Positions 27,409 through 37,007 of a DNA stretch of 64,000 bases are shown in pieces; position 1 is the stretch's first letter; every line of letters begins with the position of its first letter. The notes under the pieces are model-generated. The model saw only the letters and a program-made list of their open reading frames with translations, was not told the origin of the DNA and ran no database searches. The DNA comes from Allorhizobium ampelinum S4 (lineage in GTDB: Bacteria; Pseudomonadota; Alphaproteobacteria; Rhizobiales; Rhizobiaceae): assembly GCF_000016285.1 (NCBI RefSeq), contig NC_011989.1, forward strand, positions 2,421,001-2,485,000, written 5' to 3'. Made by a program: the position numbers and the translations under genes.

Positions 27409-29058
27409 TTACCGGGTCAGGCGCTTGTAGCTGACGCGCTTCGGGTTGACGCTTTCAGCACCCAACCGACGGATCTTGTCCTTTTCGTAGTCCTCGAAAT
27501 TGCCTTCGAACCATTCCACGTGGCTGTCGCCTTCGAAGGCGAGAATGTGGGTGGCCAGACGGTCGAGGAACATGCGGTCATGCGAGATGATGATCGCGCA
27601 GCCGGCAAAGCTTTCCAGCGCATTTTCCAGCGCGCCGAGCGTTTCGGTATCGAGGTCGTTGGTCGGTTCGTCGAGCAGCAGAACATTGCCGCCAGCCTTC
27701 AGCATCTTGGCCAGATGCACGCGGTTGCGCTGACCGCCGGAGAGATTGCCGACCTTCTGTTGCTGGTCGCCGCCCTTGAAGTTGAAGGCACCGCAATAGG
27801 CGCGGGAGTTCATGTCGAACTTGCCGAGCTTGATGATTTCGGCCCCACCGGAAATTTCTTCCCAAACGGTCTTGTCGGCAGCCAACGTATCGCGGCTCTG
27901 GTCGACGTAACCAAGCTGCACGCTGTCGCCAACTTTAACCGAGCCGGAATCTGGGGTTTCCTGGCCGGTGATCATCCGAAACAGCGTCGTCTTACCGGCA
28001 CCGTTCGGGCCAATCACGCCGACAATGCCGCCCGGCGGTAGTTTCAGGCTCAGGTTGTCGATCAGCAGACGGTCGCCGTAGGATTTGGAAATCCCGTCCA
28101 GCTCGATGACCACCTGGCCCAGTCGCTCGCTGACGGGAATGATGATCTGCGCATCGCCGGGACGCTGCTTTTCAGCCGCTTCCACCAGTTGCTCATAGGA
28201 CTTGATACGGGCCTTGGACTTGGCCTGACGGGCCTTGGGGCTGGATGCGATCCATTCCTGCTCGCGCGACAGCGCCTTCTGACGCGACGCATCTTCGCGG
28301 CTTTCCTGCATCAGGCGCTTGGCCTTGGCTTGCAGATAGGCCGAGTAATTGCCTTCGTAAGGAATGCCACGGCCACGGTCGAGTTCAAGAATCCAGCCGG
28401 TGACATTGTCGAGGAAGTAGCGATCGTGGGTAATCATCAGCACGGAACCGGGATATTCCCGCAGATGGTTTTCCAGCCAGCCGATGGTTTCAGCGTCCAG
28501 ATGGTTGGTTGGTTCGTCGAGCAGCAGCAGGTCGGGCTTTGACAGCAGCAGCTTGCACAGCGCCACGCGACGCCGCTCACCACCGGACAGGCTGGTCACA
28601 TCGCTGTCGCCCGGAGGGCAACGCAGCGCATCCATGGCCATTTCGACCTGATTTTCCAGATCCCAAAGGTTCTGGCTATCGATGATATCCTGAAGCTTTG
28701 CGCCCTCGTCAGCCGTCTCATCCGAGTAATTCATCATCAACTCGTTGTAACGGTCGAGGACGGCGGTCTTGGAGGCAACGCCTTCCATGACGTTTTCGAA
28801 CACGGTCTTATCAGGGTTCAGCTTCGGTTCCTGTTCCAGATAGCCCATGGTCGCGCCTTCGGCGAGCCAGGCTTCACCGGTATATTCCTTGTCGAGACCG
28901 GCGATAATGCGCAGAACCGTCGATTTACCGGCACCGTTCGGGCCGAGAATACCGATCTTGGCATCTGGATAGAAAGACAGGTTGACGTTCTCAAGGATCT
29001 TCTTGGCGCCATAGGCTTTGTTAAGCCCGGACATGTGGTAGATGAACTGACGTGCCAT
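27409..29058 (-). CDS. ettA: Energy-dependent translational throttle protein EttA (ABC-F)
   Basis: Cytosolic ABC-F ATPase that binds the ribosomal E site and gates entry into elongation according to ATP/ADP. The 549 residues contain two ABC domains, each with GPNGAGK(S/T)T Walker A, the signatures LSGGERRR and LSGGQRNR, and LLDEPTN(H/D)LD Walker B. The length is exactly that of the EttA subfamily and there are no membrane segments. ATG 29058 gives the conserved start MARQFIYHMSGL. The gene stands alone. Confidence 0.95.
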   Translation of the reverse strand: MARQFIYHMSGLNKAYGAKKILENVNLSFYPDAKIGILGPNGAGKSTVLRIIAGLDKEYTGEAWLAEGATMGYLEQEPKLNPDKTVFENVMEGVASKTAVLDRYNELMMNYSDETADEGAKLQDIIDSQNLWDLENQVEMAMDALRCPPGDSDVTSLSGGERRRVALCKLLLSKPDLLLLDEPTNHLDAETIGWLENHLREYPGSVLMITHDRYFLDNVTGWILELDRGRGIPYEGNYSAYLQAKAKRLMQESREDASRQKALSREQEWIASSPKARQAKSKARIKSYEQLVEAAEKQRPGDAQIIIPVSERLGQVVIELDGISKSYGDRLLIDNLSLKLPPGGIVGVIGPNGAGKTTLFRMITGQETPDSGSVKVGDSVQLGYVDQSRDTLAADKTVWEEISGGAEIIKLGKFDMNSRAYCGAFNFKGGDQQQKVGNLSGGQRNRVHLAKMLKAGGNVLLLDEPTNDLDTETLGALENALESFAGCAIIISHDRMFLDRLATHILAFEGDSHVEWFEGNFEDYEKDKIRRLGAESVNPKRVSYKRLTR

Positions 29059-29204
29059 CGGTAAAATGCTCCGCACGGGTAAATGGAATTGCCCGCTATG
29101 TAGGCGAAACCGCAAGCCGGGGCAATGCCGCCCGCGCAATTCCTTCAGGTCTTACCCTGTTTACGGGATAGGATGCGGGCGCACTATTCGCTCTCAAAGC
29201 AGGC

Positions 29205-29927
29205 TCATTGCAGCCCAACCGGATCGACAATACCCTGGGTGCAATCAAACTTGGTTGAGCCTGCCGCCTGGATGCGCTCTTGCAACGGCGTCCCGGCATC
29301 GCCATCCCCAAGACCTATCGTCAATTCCGTCACAATCCGTCTGTTGCCGTCTTGTTCGCAGCTCATTTTTACCCGCCGTCCAGCGCCCGGACCAAAGCTG
29401 GCATCAAACGCCGTCTGTACATCTTCCTGGGTCACCGCCTTGCCCACATTCGCCGCAAACAGACCATTGACCGCCGAACCGTTCAGGGTCTCGATCAGCG
29501 CGATTGCCTCGGCAAAATAGTCTTGTTGATTAAGACCGGTGCAGGTGCCATGCTTGATCCATTCATGCCGCTCCAATGATGACTGCGTGCCGGGCATGAC
29601 CCGGTCCAGCACTTGGCGGGTCGAGGCGGACAGCTTCACTTCCGGCAGATCGGTCCAGCGGCTTTTCTTGTCGGTATCGATATCGGCCTGCGCGACGCCG
29701 CAATAGTTCTGGCGCATCGGCCAAAGACCATGCAGGGTAAAATGGCTGGCATCATAACGATCCGCCGTCTGGCTCTTGCATTCCGGCTTGTCCGGCTTGG
29801 TTTCGCAAAAACCCGGCTGCCAACTGACGGCCAGAATGCTAGTCGTCCTGCCTTTTTCCGCTGCGAAAGACGGAGGACAGGTCAGAAAGACCGCCGCAGC
29901 CAGACCCAGATAGTGAAAATGCTTCAT
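29205..29927 (-). CDS. Secreted ribonuclease T2 family protein
   Basis: 240-residue protein with signal peptide (about 1-22, SFA-A). Both catalytic segments of RNase T2 are intact: CAS I FTLHGLWP with His66 and CAS II HEWIKHGTC with His121, Glu122, Lys125 and His126. It should cleave RNA in the periplasm or outside, possibly for phosphate or nucleoside scavenging. GGAGAG precedes the ATG. Several cysteines fit disulfides usual for the family. Confidence 0.92.
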   Translation of the reverse strand: MKHFHYLGLAAAVFLTCPPSFAAEKGRTTSILAVSWQPGFCETKPDKPECKSQTADRYDASHFTLHGLWPMRQNYCGVAQADIDTDKKSRWTDLPEVKLSASTRQVLDRVMPGTQSSLERHEWIKHGTCTGLNQQDYFAEAIALIETLNGSAVNGLFAANVGKAVTQEDVQTAFDASFGPGAGRRVKMSCEQDGNRRIVTELTIGLGDGDAGTPLQERIQAAGSTKFDCTQGIVDPVGLQ

Positions 29928-30114
29928 GATGTTCTCTCCACCGAATCGCTTAAGGTCTTCATGGAACGGTTGAAACAGGCTTGCAACCTTGAATAACGGC
30001 ATGAACCTGCCTTTCAGCAATTGCACTTGGCTGCAAAATCACGTCATTTTTCGGGGCGGAGCGGATTGAGACTCGCGATATACCATTCGCGTTCGGCACT
30101 ATCGGGAGAACAGC

Positions 30115-31065
30115 ATGTTTGACGAAACGCTTTATCTGCAAAGGCCGGATGGTGCCCGGATCGCCTATCACCACCATCAGGCAACGGATGCGCAGGCCAT
30201 TCTCCTGATCAATCATGGGCTGATCGAACATTCGCGCCGCTATCGCCGCTTTGCCGCCTTCATGGCCGCGTCGGGTTTTCACGTCTATGCCCATGATCAC
30301 CGTGGACACGGAGAAACCCAGGCCCAGGATGCACCGCTTGGCCGCTTTGCGCGAAAGAATGGCGTTTCGCTGGTGATCGAAGACGCCAAGGCAATCCGCG
30401 ACCTGGCCATTGCCAACCATCCCGGCCTGCCGGTTCTGCTGTTTGGTCATTCCATGGGCGGGCTGATCGCGCTGCGCACCGCAACGGAATTTCCAGAAAG
30501 CTTTCAGGCGCTGGCGGTGTGGAATTCCAATTTCAACAACGGCATCGAGACCCGGTTCGCCCGGCTGGTTCTGAAGATCGAGCGGGCCTTGAAAGGCTCT
30601 GACGTGCCAAGCCTGCTGATGGCCAAGGCGACCTTCGAGGCCTGGGGCAAGGCGGTGTCGGGAAGGCGCACTTTGTTTGACTGGCTGAGCCACGACGGCT
30701 CGGAAGTCGATCTCTACGCCAATGACCCGCTCTGCCGGTTTCAGGCCAGCAATTCCCTGTGGATGGACGTGCTTGACCTGACTGCTCAGACCGCAACCCT
30801 GCCCCGCCTTGCCCGGCTGCGAACCGACCTGCCCATTCATCTGGTCGGCGGCGGGCAGGACCCGGCCACCAAAGGTGGTGAGGCAACCCGCGCGTTGGAT
30901 CATCGCCTGCGGCAATCCGGTCTGACTGATGTGACGCTGACCCTTTATCCGGCCATGCGGCATGAAACGCTGAACGAAATTGGTCGTGACGAGGCCATGG
31001 CGGCGTTTCGGGATTGGGCGCGAAAAGCGCTTGGCCTAACGGCAGTTCATTCCGGTTTGGAATGA
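30115..31065 (+). CDS. Alpha/beta hydrolase, lysophospholipase/monoacylglycerol-lipase type
   Basis: 316-residue cytosolic alpha/beta hydrolase. The nucleophile elbow is GHSMGG with Ser113. YAHDHRGHGET (about 58-68) is the characteristic PldB/monoacylglycerol-lipase strand, and the final catalytic His lies in AMRHETLNE. It probably hydrolyses lyso- or monoacyl lipids. About 75 nt separate it from the following DMT transporter gene. Confidence 0.88.
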   Translation: MFDETLYLQRPDGARIAYHHHQATDAQAILLINHGLIEHSRRYRRFAAFMAASGFHVYAHDHRGHGETQAQDAPLGRFARKNGVSLVIEDAKAIRDLAIANHPGLPVLLFGHSMGGLIALRTATEFPESFQALAVWNSNFNNGIETRFARLVLKIERALKGSDVPSLLMAKATFEAWGKAVSGRRTLFDWLSHDGSEVDLYANDPLCRFQASNSLWMDVLDLTAQTATLPRLARLRTDLPIHLVGGGQDPATKGGEATRALDHRLRQSGLTDVTLTLYPAMRHETLNEIGRDEAMAAFRDWARKALGLTAVHSGLE

Positions 31066-31141
31066 CCCTATAACAGAAAGTCACGTGCCGTCCGGCATGA
31101 TGGACGGTATAGACAGACGATCAAAAGCGAGACAATCCCGC

Positions 31142-32113
31142 ATGTCCACTCCACCGCGTGCCACGTCAGGCACATCCAGCCAAGCGACGGTTTTCTCCGG
31201 CGTCACGTTCGGACTTGGCATGATGGTCCTGTCGGTGCTGATCACGCCGCTGGTGGATGTGTTTTCCAAGCTGGCAACGCAAACCATGCCTGCTGCCGAA
31301 ATCAGCCTTGCCCGGTTTTTCTTTCAGATCCTTTTCATGCTTCCCGTGCTGATAATACGCCGCACATGGCCGAAACTGTCCTGGTCCAACACCCGCCTGC
31401 ATATGGTGCGTGGCGGGGTGCTCTGCCTGTCGATGCTGACCTTTGTTACCGCGCTGCGCACCATGGAAGTGGCGGATGCGGTGGCAATCTTTTTCGTCGA
31501 GCCGATCATCCTGACCATCTTGAGCGGCATCATCCTCAAAGAAAAAATCGGCTGGCAACGCTACCTCGCCTGTGGCACCGGGTTTATCGGCGCCATGCTG
31601 GTGGTGCAGCCCAGTTTCCAGGAAGTCGGAGCTGTCGCCTTCCTGCCGATCATTACGGCCTTTTGCATCGCCATTTTTGCAATTTTGACGCGGCTATTGT
31701 CACGCCATCAGGACCCGTTCGTCATGCAGGTGGAAACCGGCTGCTGGGCCATGGTGTTTTGCACCATCATGATCGCCATAGGCCAGACGATGAACCTTAC
31801 CATGTTCGATCTGGTCCAGCCGGACCTGACCGGCACCATCTGGCTTGTCTGTACCGGGGCCACTGCCGCCGTCGGCGGTGTGCTGGGTGTGTTTGCCTAT
31901 CGCGCAGCACCACCCTCGATGCTCGCGCCGCTGCAATATCTGGAAATCGTCACCGCCACCCTGTTTGGCTGGCTGGTCTTCCATGACCTGCCGGATGCGC
32001 TGAAATGGCTGGGCATCGCCATCATCATCGGCTCCGGCCTCACCATCATCTGGCGGGAGCGCAAACACGCATCCCGGCCTGTTTCCGACAGCAGCGGGCC
32101 GCCACAACCTTAA
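31142..32113 (+). CDS. DMT-superfamily (EamA) transporter
   Basis: 323-residue inner-membrane protein with about ten helices arranged as two EamA repeats (hydrophobic stretches from about residue 20 to 305). Family members export amino acids or metabolites; the substrate is unknown. Earlier in-frame starts at 31085 (GTG) and 31097 (ATG) give hydrophilic extensions without a Shine-Dalgarno, so ATG 31142 is used with moderate confidence. It is followed after 30 nt by a TPP-enzyme gene, perhaps a transporter/enzyme pair. Confidence 0.85.
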   Translation: MSTPPRATSGTSSQATVFSGVTFGLGMMVLSVLITPLVDVFSKLATQTMPAAEISLARFFFQILFMLPVLIIRRTWPKLSWSNTRLHMVRGGVLCLSMLTFVTALRTMEVADAVAIFFVEPIILTILSGIILKEKIGWQRYLACGTGFIGAMLVVQPSFQEVGAVAFLPIITAFCIAIFAILTRLLSRHQDPFVMQVETGCWAMVFCTIMIAIGQTMNLTMFDLVQPDLTGTIWLVCTGATAAVGGVLGVFAYRAAPPSMLAPLQYLEIVTATLFGWLVFHDLPDALKWLGIAIIIGSGLTIIWRERKHASRPVSDSSGPPQP

Positions 32114-32143
32114 TTTCGGCCCAACCCATCCAAGGATCGCTAC

Positions 32144-33796
32144 ATGAAAAGAACCGGCGGACAATTGATCGTTGAAGCCCTGAAGGCCAATGGCGTCAAG
32201 CGCGTTGCCTGCGTGCCGGGCGAAAGCTATCTGGCGGTGCTGGATGCGCTGGTCGATAGCCAGATTGAAACCGTCGTCTGCCGCCAGGAAGGCGGCGCGG
32301 CGATGATGGCCGATTGCTGGGGGCGTCTCACTGGCGAGCCCGGCATTTGCATGGTGACGCGCGGTCCAGGCGCCACCAATGCTTCGGCGGGCCTGCATAT
32401 CGCCCGGCAGGATTCGGTGCCGATGATCCTGTTCATTGGCCAGGTCGCACGCGACATGCGCGAACGCGAGGCCTTTCAGGAGGTGGAATATCGCCGCGCC
32501 TTTACCGAATTTGCCAAATGGGTCGGCGAGATCGATGACGTCGCCCGCATCCCGGAATTTGTCAGTCGCGCCTTTGCCGTGGCCACATCGGGCCGTCCCG
32601 GCCCCGTGGTGCTGACCCTGCCGGAAGATGTGCTGGTGGAAGAGGCGGATGCGCCAGACGCCCGCCCCTATATGCCGGTGGACGCGCATCCCGGCCCTAG
32701 CCAGATTGCCGCGCTTGGCGCAATGCTGGAGAAGGCGGAGCGTCCGCTGGTCATCCTCGGCGGCACCCGCTGGGACGAGGCCTCAGTGAAGGCGTTTGAA
32801 GATTTTGCCGCACAGTGGAAACTGCCGGTCGGCTGCTCCTTCCGCCGCCAGATGCTGTTTGATCATCTGCACCCCAATTACGCGGGCGATGTCGGCATCG
32901 GCATCAATCCGGCGCTTGCGAAAGAGGTGAAGGACGCCGATCTGATCCTGTTGCTGGGCGGTCGTTTTTCAGAAATGCCATCGTCATCCTACACGCTGAT
33001 GGACATCCCCTACCCCAAACAGAAGCTGGTGCATGTCTATCCCGACCCGTCGGAGCTTGGTCGCGTCTATCGCCCTGATCTGGCGATCTGCGCCAGCCCG
33101 AAGGATTTTGTCGCCGCTTTGACTGATCTAAAAGCACCCGCCTCGCCAGTTTGGGCCGAGCGGACAAAAGCCATGCACGCTCATTATCTGACCTGGTCCA
33201 CCCCGCCCAAGACTGGCCCCGGCACGGTGCAGATGGGACCGATCATGGAGTGGATCGAAGCCAATACCGCGAAAGACGCTATCTTCACCAATGGCGCCGG
33301 TAATTACGCCACATGGCTACACCGCTTCCATCGTTTTCAGGGCTACAACACGCAGGCCGCCCCCACTTCCGGCTCGATGGGCTATGGCCTGCCCGCCGCC
33401 GTGGCCGCTAAGGCGCAGTTTCCCGAACGTGAAGTCATCTGCTTTGCCGGTGACGGCTGCTTTATGATGCACGGGCAGGAATTCATCACCGCCGTGCGCT
33501 ACAATCTTCCGATCATCGTGCTTTTGATTAACAACAGCACCTATGGCACCATCCGCATGCATCAGGAGCGCGAATATCCAGGCCGAGTCAGCGCCACCGA
33601 TCTGGTCAACCCGGATTTCAAAGCCTTTGCGCAGGCCTATGGCGGTCATGGTGAATTGGTGGAAAAGACTGAGGATTTCGCGGCGGCGTTTGAGCGCGCA
33701 CGGGCCTCGGGCAAACCATCGATCATCGAAATCAAGCTGGACGCGGAAGCGATTACGCCGACCCGCACCTTGACTCAAATTCGCGAGAAAAGCTGA
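32144..33796 (+). CDS. Thiamine-pyrophosphate enzyme of the acetolactate-synthase family
   Basis: 550-residue three-domain TPP enzyme. The N-terminal domain holds the catalytic Glu in CRQEGGAAMMAD and GPGATNAS. The C-terminal domain has the Mg-TPP motif GDGCFMMHGQEF and NNSTYGTIRMHQE. It is close in size to acetolactate synthase catalytic subunits, but there is no regulatory subunit nearby and no ilvC. It is more likely a decarboxylase or carboligase of unknown substrate. It is probably co-transcribed with the upstream DMT transporter. Confidence 0.87.
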   Translation: MKRTGGQLIVEALKANGVKRVACVPGESYLAVLDALVDSQIETVVCRQEGGAAMMADCWGRLTGEPGICMVTRGPGATNASAGLHIARQDSVPMILFIGQVARDMREREAFQEVEYRRAFTEFAKWVGEIDDVARIPEFVSRAFAVATSGRPGPVVLTLPEDVLVEEADAPDARPYMPVDAHPGPSQIAALGAMLEKAERPLVILGGTRWDEASVKAFEDFAAQWKLPVGCSFRRQMLFDHLHPNYAGDVGIGINPALAKEVKDADLILLLGGRFSEMPSSSYTLMDIPYPKQKLVHVYPDPSELGRVYRPDLAICASPKDFVAALTDLKAPASPVWAERTKAMHAHYLTWSTPPKTGPGTVQMGPIMEWIEANTAKDAIFTNGAGNYATWLHRFHRFQGYNTQAAPTSGSMGYGLPAAVAAKAQFPEREVICFAGDGCFMMHGQEFITAVRYNLPIIVLLINNSTYGTIRMHQEREYPGRVSATDLVNPDFKAFAQAYGGHGELVEKTEDFAAAFERARASGKPSIIEIKLDAEAITPTRTLTQIREKS

Positions 33797-33856
33797 TAAA
33801 GCTTTGAAACTAAAGCCTTCACCCCAGAAGCGAAGCCTGGCAATGGTCTCTCCGCA

Positions 33857-34333
33857 TCATGCTGGAGAGGTCATTGCAGCAAGCCGCACCAGCCAGCGCC
33901 GAATAACGGGTTCATCATTCTGCGAAAGACCGGATATTAGTTCATTTTCAAGGGTATAGACACGTTTCTTTGCCTCATTCAGGCGGCTATGCCCGATTTC
34001 GGTGAGATCGAGTTGTTGAATACGGCCATGAATGGGGTGCGGTCGCCTCTCCACGAGCCCGGCCTTCATAAGATTGGCGACGATCAGGGTCATGGTCTGC
34101 GGTGTCAGCAGCGATAAGCGCGCCATATCCGCGCTGGAATGTCCTGGATAGGCAGCCAGCATGGTCAGGACGGAAAACTGCGGCTGGGTTAGATGGAGGT
34201 CAGCCAAAACCTGCTCAACGCGGTTTCGATAGGCATTGGCCCCTTGGCGCAGCAGGTAGCCCAAATATCCATCCTCACCCCGTTTCCCTTGGCCTGCCTC
34301 AGGCAGGACTGAATCGTTTTGCGTCTTGCACAT
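33857..34333 (-). CDS. MarR-family transcriptional regulator
   Basis: 158-residue winged-helix regulator. The MarR fold covers about 25-140: helix LTQPQFSVLTMLAAYPGHSSADMARLS, recognition helix TPQTMTLIVANLMKAGLVER, and wing HGRIQQLDLTEIG. There are two possible cysteines, but only Cys2 is visible near the start, so OhrR-type redox sensing is unsure. It is divergent from an AhpD-like gene only 62 bp away and probably represses both. Confidence 0.88.
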   Translation of the reverse strand: MCKTQNDSVLPEAGQGKRGEDGYLGYLLRQGANAYRNRVEQVLADLHLTQPQFSVLTMLAAYPGHSSADMARLSLLTPQTMTLIVANLMKAGLVERRPHPIHGRIQQLDLTEIGHSRLNEAKKRVYTLENELISGLSQNDEPVIRRWLVRLAAMTSPA

Positions 34334-34395
34334 TGTAAGAGCCCTGATATGTTATTCGTACACTGATAATAGCATCCAAACCGGGCAAACCCAAT

Positions 34396-34869
34396 ATGAC
34401 AAATCCAAATGCGCCAGAACCGCAGAGCATGACCTATGAGCACTTTCGCCAGACGTCAGCGGCGGCCCATGCAGCGCTTTTAGCGATGGGAAAAGCTGTC
34501 GATGACAGCGGCCTCGAAAAAGAACTGACGGAACTGGTAAAATTGCGGGTGTCACAGATCAATGGATGCGCGTTTTGCACGCAACTCCATCTCAATGTCG
34601 CGCGCCGGATTGGCGTGGAGACGCAAAAACTTGATCTGCTGGTCGCATGGCGAGACGCAGGCGTTTATTCGGCCAGAGAAAGAGCAGCGCTTTTGTGGGC
34701 GGAACAGATCACAACTATGGCAACACACCGCACAACAACCGATGATTATACAGCGCTTTTCAGAGATTTCAGCGAGGAAGAAGCTATCAATCTCACTGTT
34801 GCCATTGCCAATATCAATGCATGGAACAGGATTGCAGGCGGACTGCATTTTCCGCCACCGGCAGCGTAA
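34396..34869 (+). CDS. AhpD-like carboxymuconolactone decarboxylase family protein
   Basis: 157-residue all-helical protein. The redox motif CAFCTQLH (Cys-x2-Cys-x3-His) sits at about 56-63 in GCAFCTQLHLNVARRIG. This is the peroxidase-associated AhpD core, so a hydroperoxide-reducing or thiol-disulfide role is likely. The divergent MarR-type gene fits oxidative or electrophile-stress control. Confidence 0.87.
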   Translation: MTNPNAPEPQSMTYEHFRQTSAAAHAALLAMGKAVDDSGLEKELTELVKLRVSQINGCAFCTQLHLNVARRIGVETQKLDLLVAWRDAGVYSARERAALLWAEQITTMATHRTTTDDYTALFRDFSEEEAINLTVAIANINAWNRIAGGLHFPPPAA

Positions 34870-34881
34870 ATATGACAAACA

Positions 34882-34905
34882 AGAAGGCCGGCTTCCACCG
34901 GCCTT
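34882..34905. terminator. Hairpin between convergent AhpD-like and ridA genes
   Basis: AAGGCCGG/CCGGCCTT stem with a 6-nt loop, between two converging genes. The T-run is poor, so efficiency is uncertain. Confidence 0.5.
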
Positions 34906-34924
34906 CAAGGTTAAAGGCAGTGCC

Positions 34925-35266
34925 TTAAATCGCAGCCGTTACGATAAACTCAACCTTGTAATCCGGGGTTGCCAAAGCAGCTTCGCTGGTGGCGCGGGCT
35001 GGTGGGTTGGCGGGGTCGATCCATGCTTCCCAGACAGCGTTCATTTCGGCGAAGGTGGACATGTCGGAGAGGTAGATGATGGTTTGCAGGATCTTCGACT
35101 TGTCGGAACCGGCAGCGGCCAGCAGGCGATCCACTTCGGCCAGCGCCGATTTGGACTGTTCGGTGACACCAGTGCCTTCGCCGACCTGGCCAGCCAGATA
35201 GACGGTATTGCCGTGAACGACAGCACCGCTCATACGCTTGCCGGGCTCGATACGCTTGATGGACAT
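34925..35266 (-). CDS. RidA-family (YjgF/YER057c) protein
   Basis: 113-residue protein that forms the chorismate-mutase-like trimer. RidA proteins hydrolyse reactive enamine/imine intermediates. Family features include the N-terminal SGAVVHGNTVYLAGQVG and the central MNAVWEAWIDPANPPAR. The C-terminal VEFIVTAAI replaces the usual VEIEAIA, and the classic active-site Arg lies in PPARAT. It has a short upstream gap to the following DUF442 gene on the same strand, suggesting an operon. Confidence 0.9.
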   Translation of the reverse strand: MSIKRIEPGKRMSGAVVHGNTVYLAGQVGEGTGVTEQSKSALAEVDRLLAAAGSDKSKILQTIIYLSDMSTFAEMNAVWEAWIDPANPPARATSEAALATPDYKVEFIVTAAI

Positions 35267-35341
35267 GGACTATCTCCTTGAGGTTATGAAACACGAAAAC
35301 GCTGCGGGTTTTGCCGCAGCGTGGGTAGGTTTTTTGAACGC

Positions 35342-35677
35342 TTAGCGCTGGCGCAGGCTGTGTTCGTAGGTCGCCGTAGAGCGGGCGCCGGAACGGCAAT
35401 AGCCGAGCATCGGGCGCTCCAGATCATCAAGCGCATCAACCATGGCGGCGACGGCATCCGGCGTGACACCCATCGGGCCAACCGGAATATGGCGGATGGC
35501 AAGCCCAAGTTCTTCGGCCCGCGCAGCAATAGCGGCAAAATCCGGCTGGCCGGGCTCTTCGCCATCCGGACGATGGCAAACGATGGATTTGAAACCCAGC
35601 GCCTTGATATCATCCAGATCATCCAGACTGATCTGACCGCTGACGGAATATTCCTCGTTGATCGGCCTGATATTCAT
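35342..35677 (-). CDS. DUF442/TIGR01244 sulfur-transferase or phosphatase-like protein
   Basis: 111-residue protein of the Blh-type phosphatase-like family. The C-terminal loop CRSGARS carries the Cys/Arg active-site signature. SVSGQISLDDLDDIKALGFKSIV is the typical N-terminal block. Homologues stand alone or are fused to metallo-beta-lactamase domains and are linked to sulfide or biofilm functions. None of that can be shown here. It lies 75 nt upstream of ridA on the same strand. Confidence 0.82.
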   Translation of the reverse strand: MNIRPINEEYSVSGQISLDDLDDIKALGFKSIVCHRPDGEEPGQPDFAAIAARAEELGLAIRHIPVGPMGVTPDAVAAMVDALDDLERPMLGYCRSGARSTATYEHSLRQR

Positions 35678-35780
35678 CGTCGCATCCTTTTCAAAACCGG
35701 CTTAATCGAAACCGGCCAAACATTTACGATGTGGATACCGGGGCGTCAACGCTGCAAGCGGATTCCAGACGCGCCAGATT

Positions 35781-36611
35781 TCACATGAAGAAGAAATCCA
35801 GTCCGAATTCACGGCTCTCACCGGGCGCCAGCAGATCGAGTTCGCCGCCCTTGGCGAGATCTTCCCGTCCGACCCAGCGATGCGAGACCGGCTCGATGCC
35901 CACGACATTGGCCGGAGCCTGCTGGTTGCGCCAGATTTGCAGGAAAGGCAGGCTTGCCGTGTCGAAACGCACCACCAGCGTCAGCCCGCCAACCGAGGCG
36001 ATTGGGCCGAGCCGAAACTCTGCCCAGCCATCCGCTCCCGCCGTGTCGCCGTTGGCGGCAACGCAGAACACCCCGCCCGGTTCCGCGCCGAAACGCCAGC
36101 CGAAACCGCCTTCGTCCAGCATTGCCCCTTCCATTCGCACTGCATCGTCGAACAGTTTAGCGGCGACATTCATGTGATACATCAACATGGCGGGAAACGG
36201 CGCATGGCCGCTATTGGTGATCCGGTCGCGCAGCGCAACAGCACCGGTTTGCGCGTCGATGCGCCAATGGCGTGTCAGAAGCGACTGGCCGCCATCGGCA
36301 TGGCGCACTGGAATTTCAGCCCGGCACTCGGTGTCGCTCTGGTCAATAATCCTGGCCGGATGCGATGAAAACGAACCATGCAGCGGGTAGCGCCGGTCGC
36401 TTCCATCGCCAATCGGTTCCGGGTGACGGATATGGTCAGGGCCGCAGGTAAAGAGAAAGCCTTCCAGGGAATGGTCAATGCGCGGATCGCCATCATCAGG
36501 GATGGCCCGATGCGGCGACAGATCGACCCCATCGATGATCAATGTGCGAATATCCAGAACCGATGTCGGGTCCAGTTCAACGATTGGACCCTTGGCTGCC
36601 TGTAGCTTCAT
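35781..36611 (-). CDS. Aldose-1-epimerase-like protein (DUF4432)
   Basis: 276-residue all-beta protein of the galactose-mutarotase superfamily. It has conserved carbohydrate-site residues such as the His in RYPLHGSFSSHPA and the Glu in VVGIEPVSHRW. Cytosolic; it probably interconverts sugar anomers, and the substrate is unknown. There is no obvious sugar operon around it. Confidence 0.75.
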   Translation of the reverse strand: MKLQAAKGPIVELDPTSVLDIRTLIIDGVDLSPHRAIPDDGDPRIDHSLEGFLFTCGPDHIRHPEPIGDGSDRRYPLHGSFSSHPARIIDQSDTECRAEIPVRHADGGQSLLTRHWRIDAQTGAVALRDRITNSGHAPFPAMLMYHMNVAAKLFDDAVRMEGAMLDEGGFGWRFGAEPGGVFCVAANGDTAGADGWAEFRLGPIASVGGLTLVVRFDTASLPFLQIWRNQQAPANVVGIEPVSHRWVGREDLAKGGELDLLAPGESREFGLDFFFM

Positions 36612-37007
36612 GATTCGTCTCCTCCTACAATCCGCTCAGCATTACCGCGCTGATAGCGGCGTATGCCATGTCCTAAACCGTGTAAAAACGCGGTAGCCTA
36701 TGATTTTCCCGTGTAAAACTCTGTTAATTTTGATGGACTGATGTATTCAAGTCGTTCACCCTATCGTTCGCTAGCACGTTGTTTATGCAACGATTTCTTC
36801 AAGCTTGGCTGGGGCGTCCATCTGGAGCGGTGCGCACTGGTTTAACAGTTTCTTCACTTCGTTTTCATTTTTCCATATTAGCGTCAAAATTACGGTGTTT
36901 CAGCGCATGATAAGCAATTGTCCATGCTTTGGCGCGAGCGCCTCGATTTCCCCTGAACCGGATAGGGTTTGGGGCGTTATGCAAGAAACCAACCGGAAAG
37001 ATCACCC
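36612..37007. other. Intergenic region with a 10-bp direct repeat
   Basis: The 396 bp between the divergent epimerase-like and L,D-transpeptidase genes contain CCGTGTAAAA at 36678-36687 and again at 36709-36718 (31-bp period, three helical turns). This may be a regulator site. No open frame has support. Confidence 0.4.

Noticed and set aside
32144..33796. Acetolactate synthase of branched-chain amino acid synthesis (ilvB)
   Set aside because: The fold fits, but there is no small regulatory subunit or ilvC neighbour, so only the broad TPP-enzyme family is claimed.
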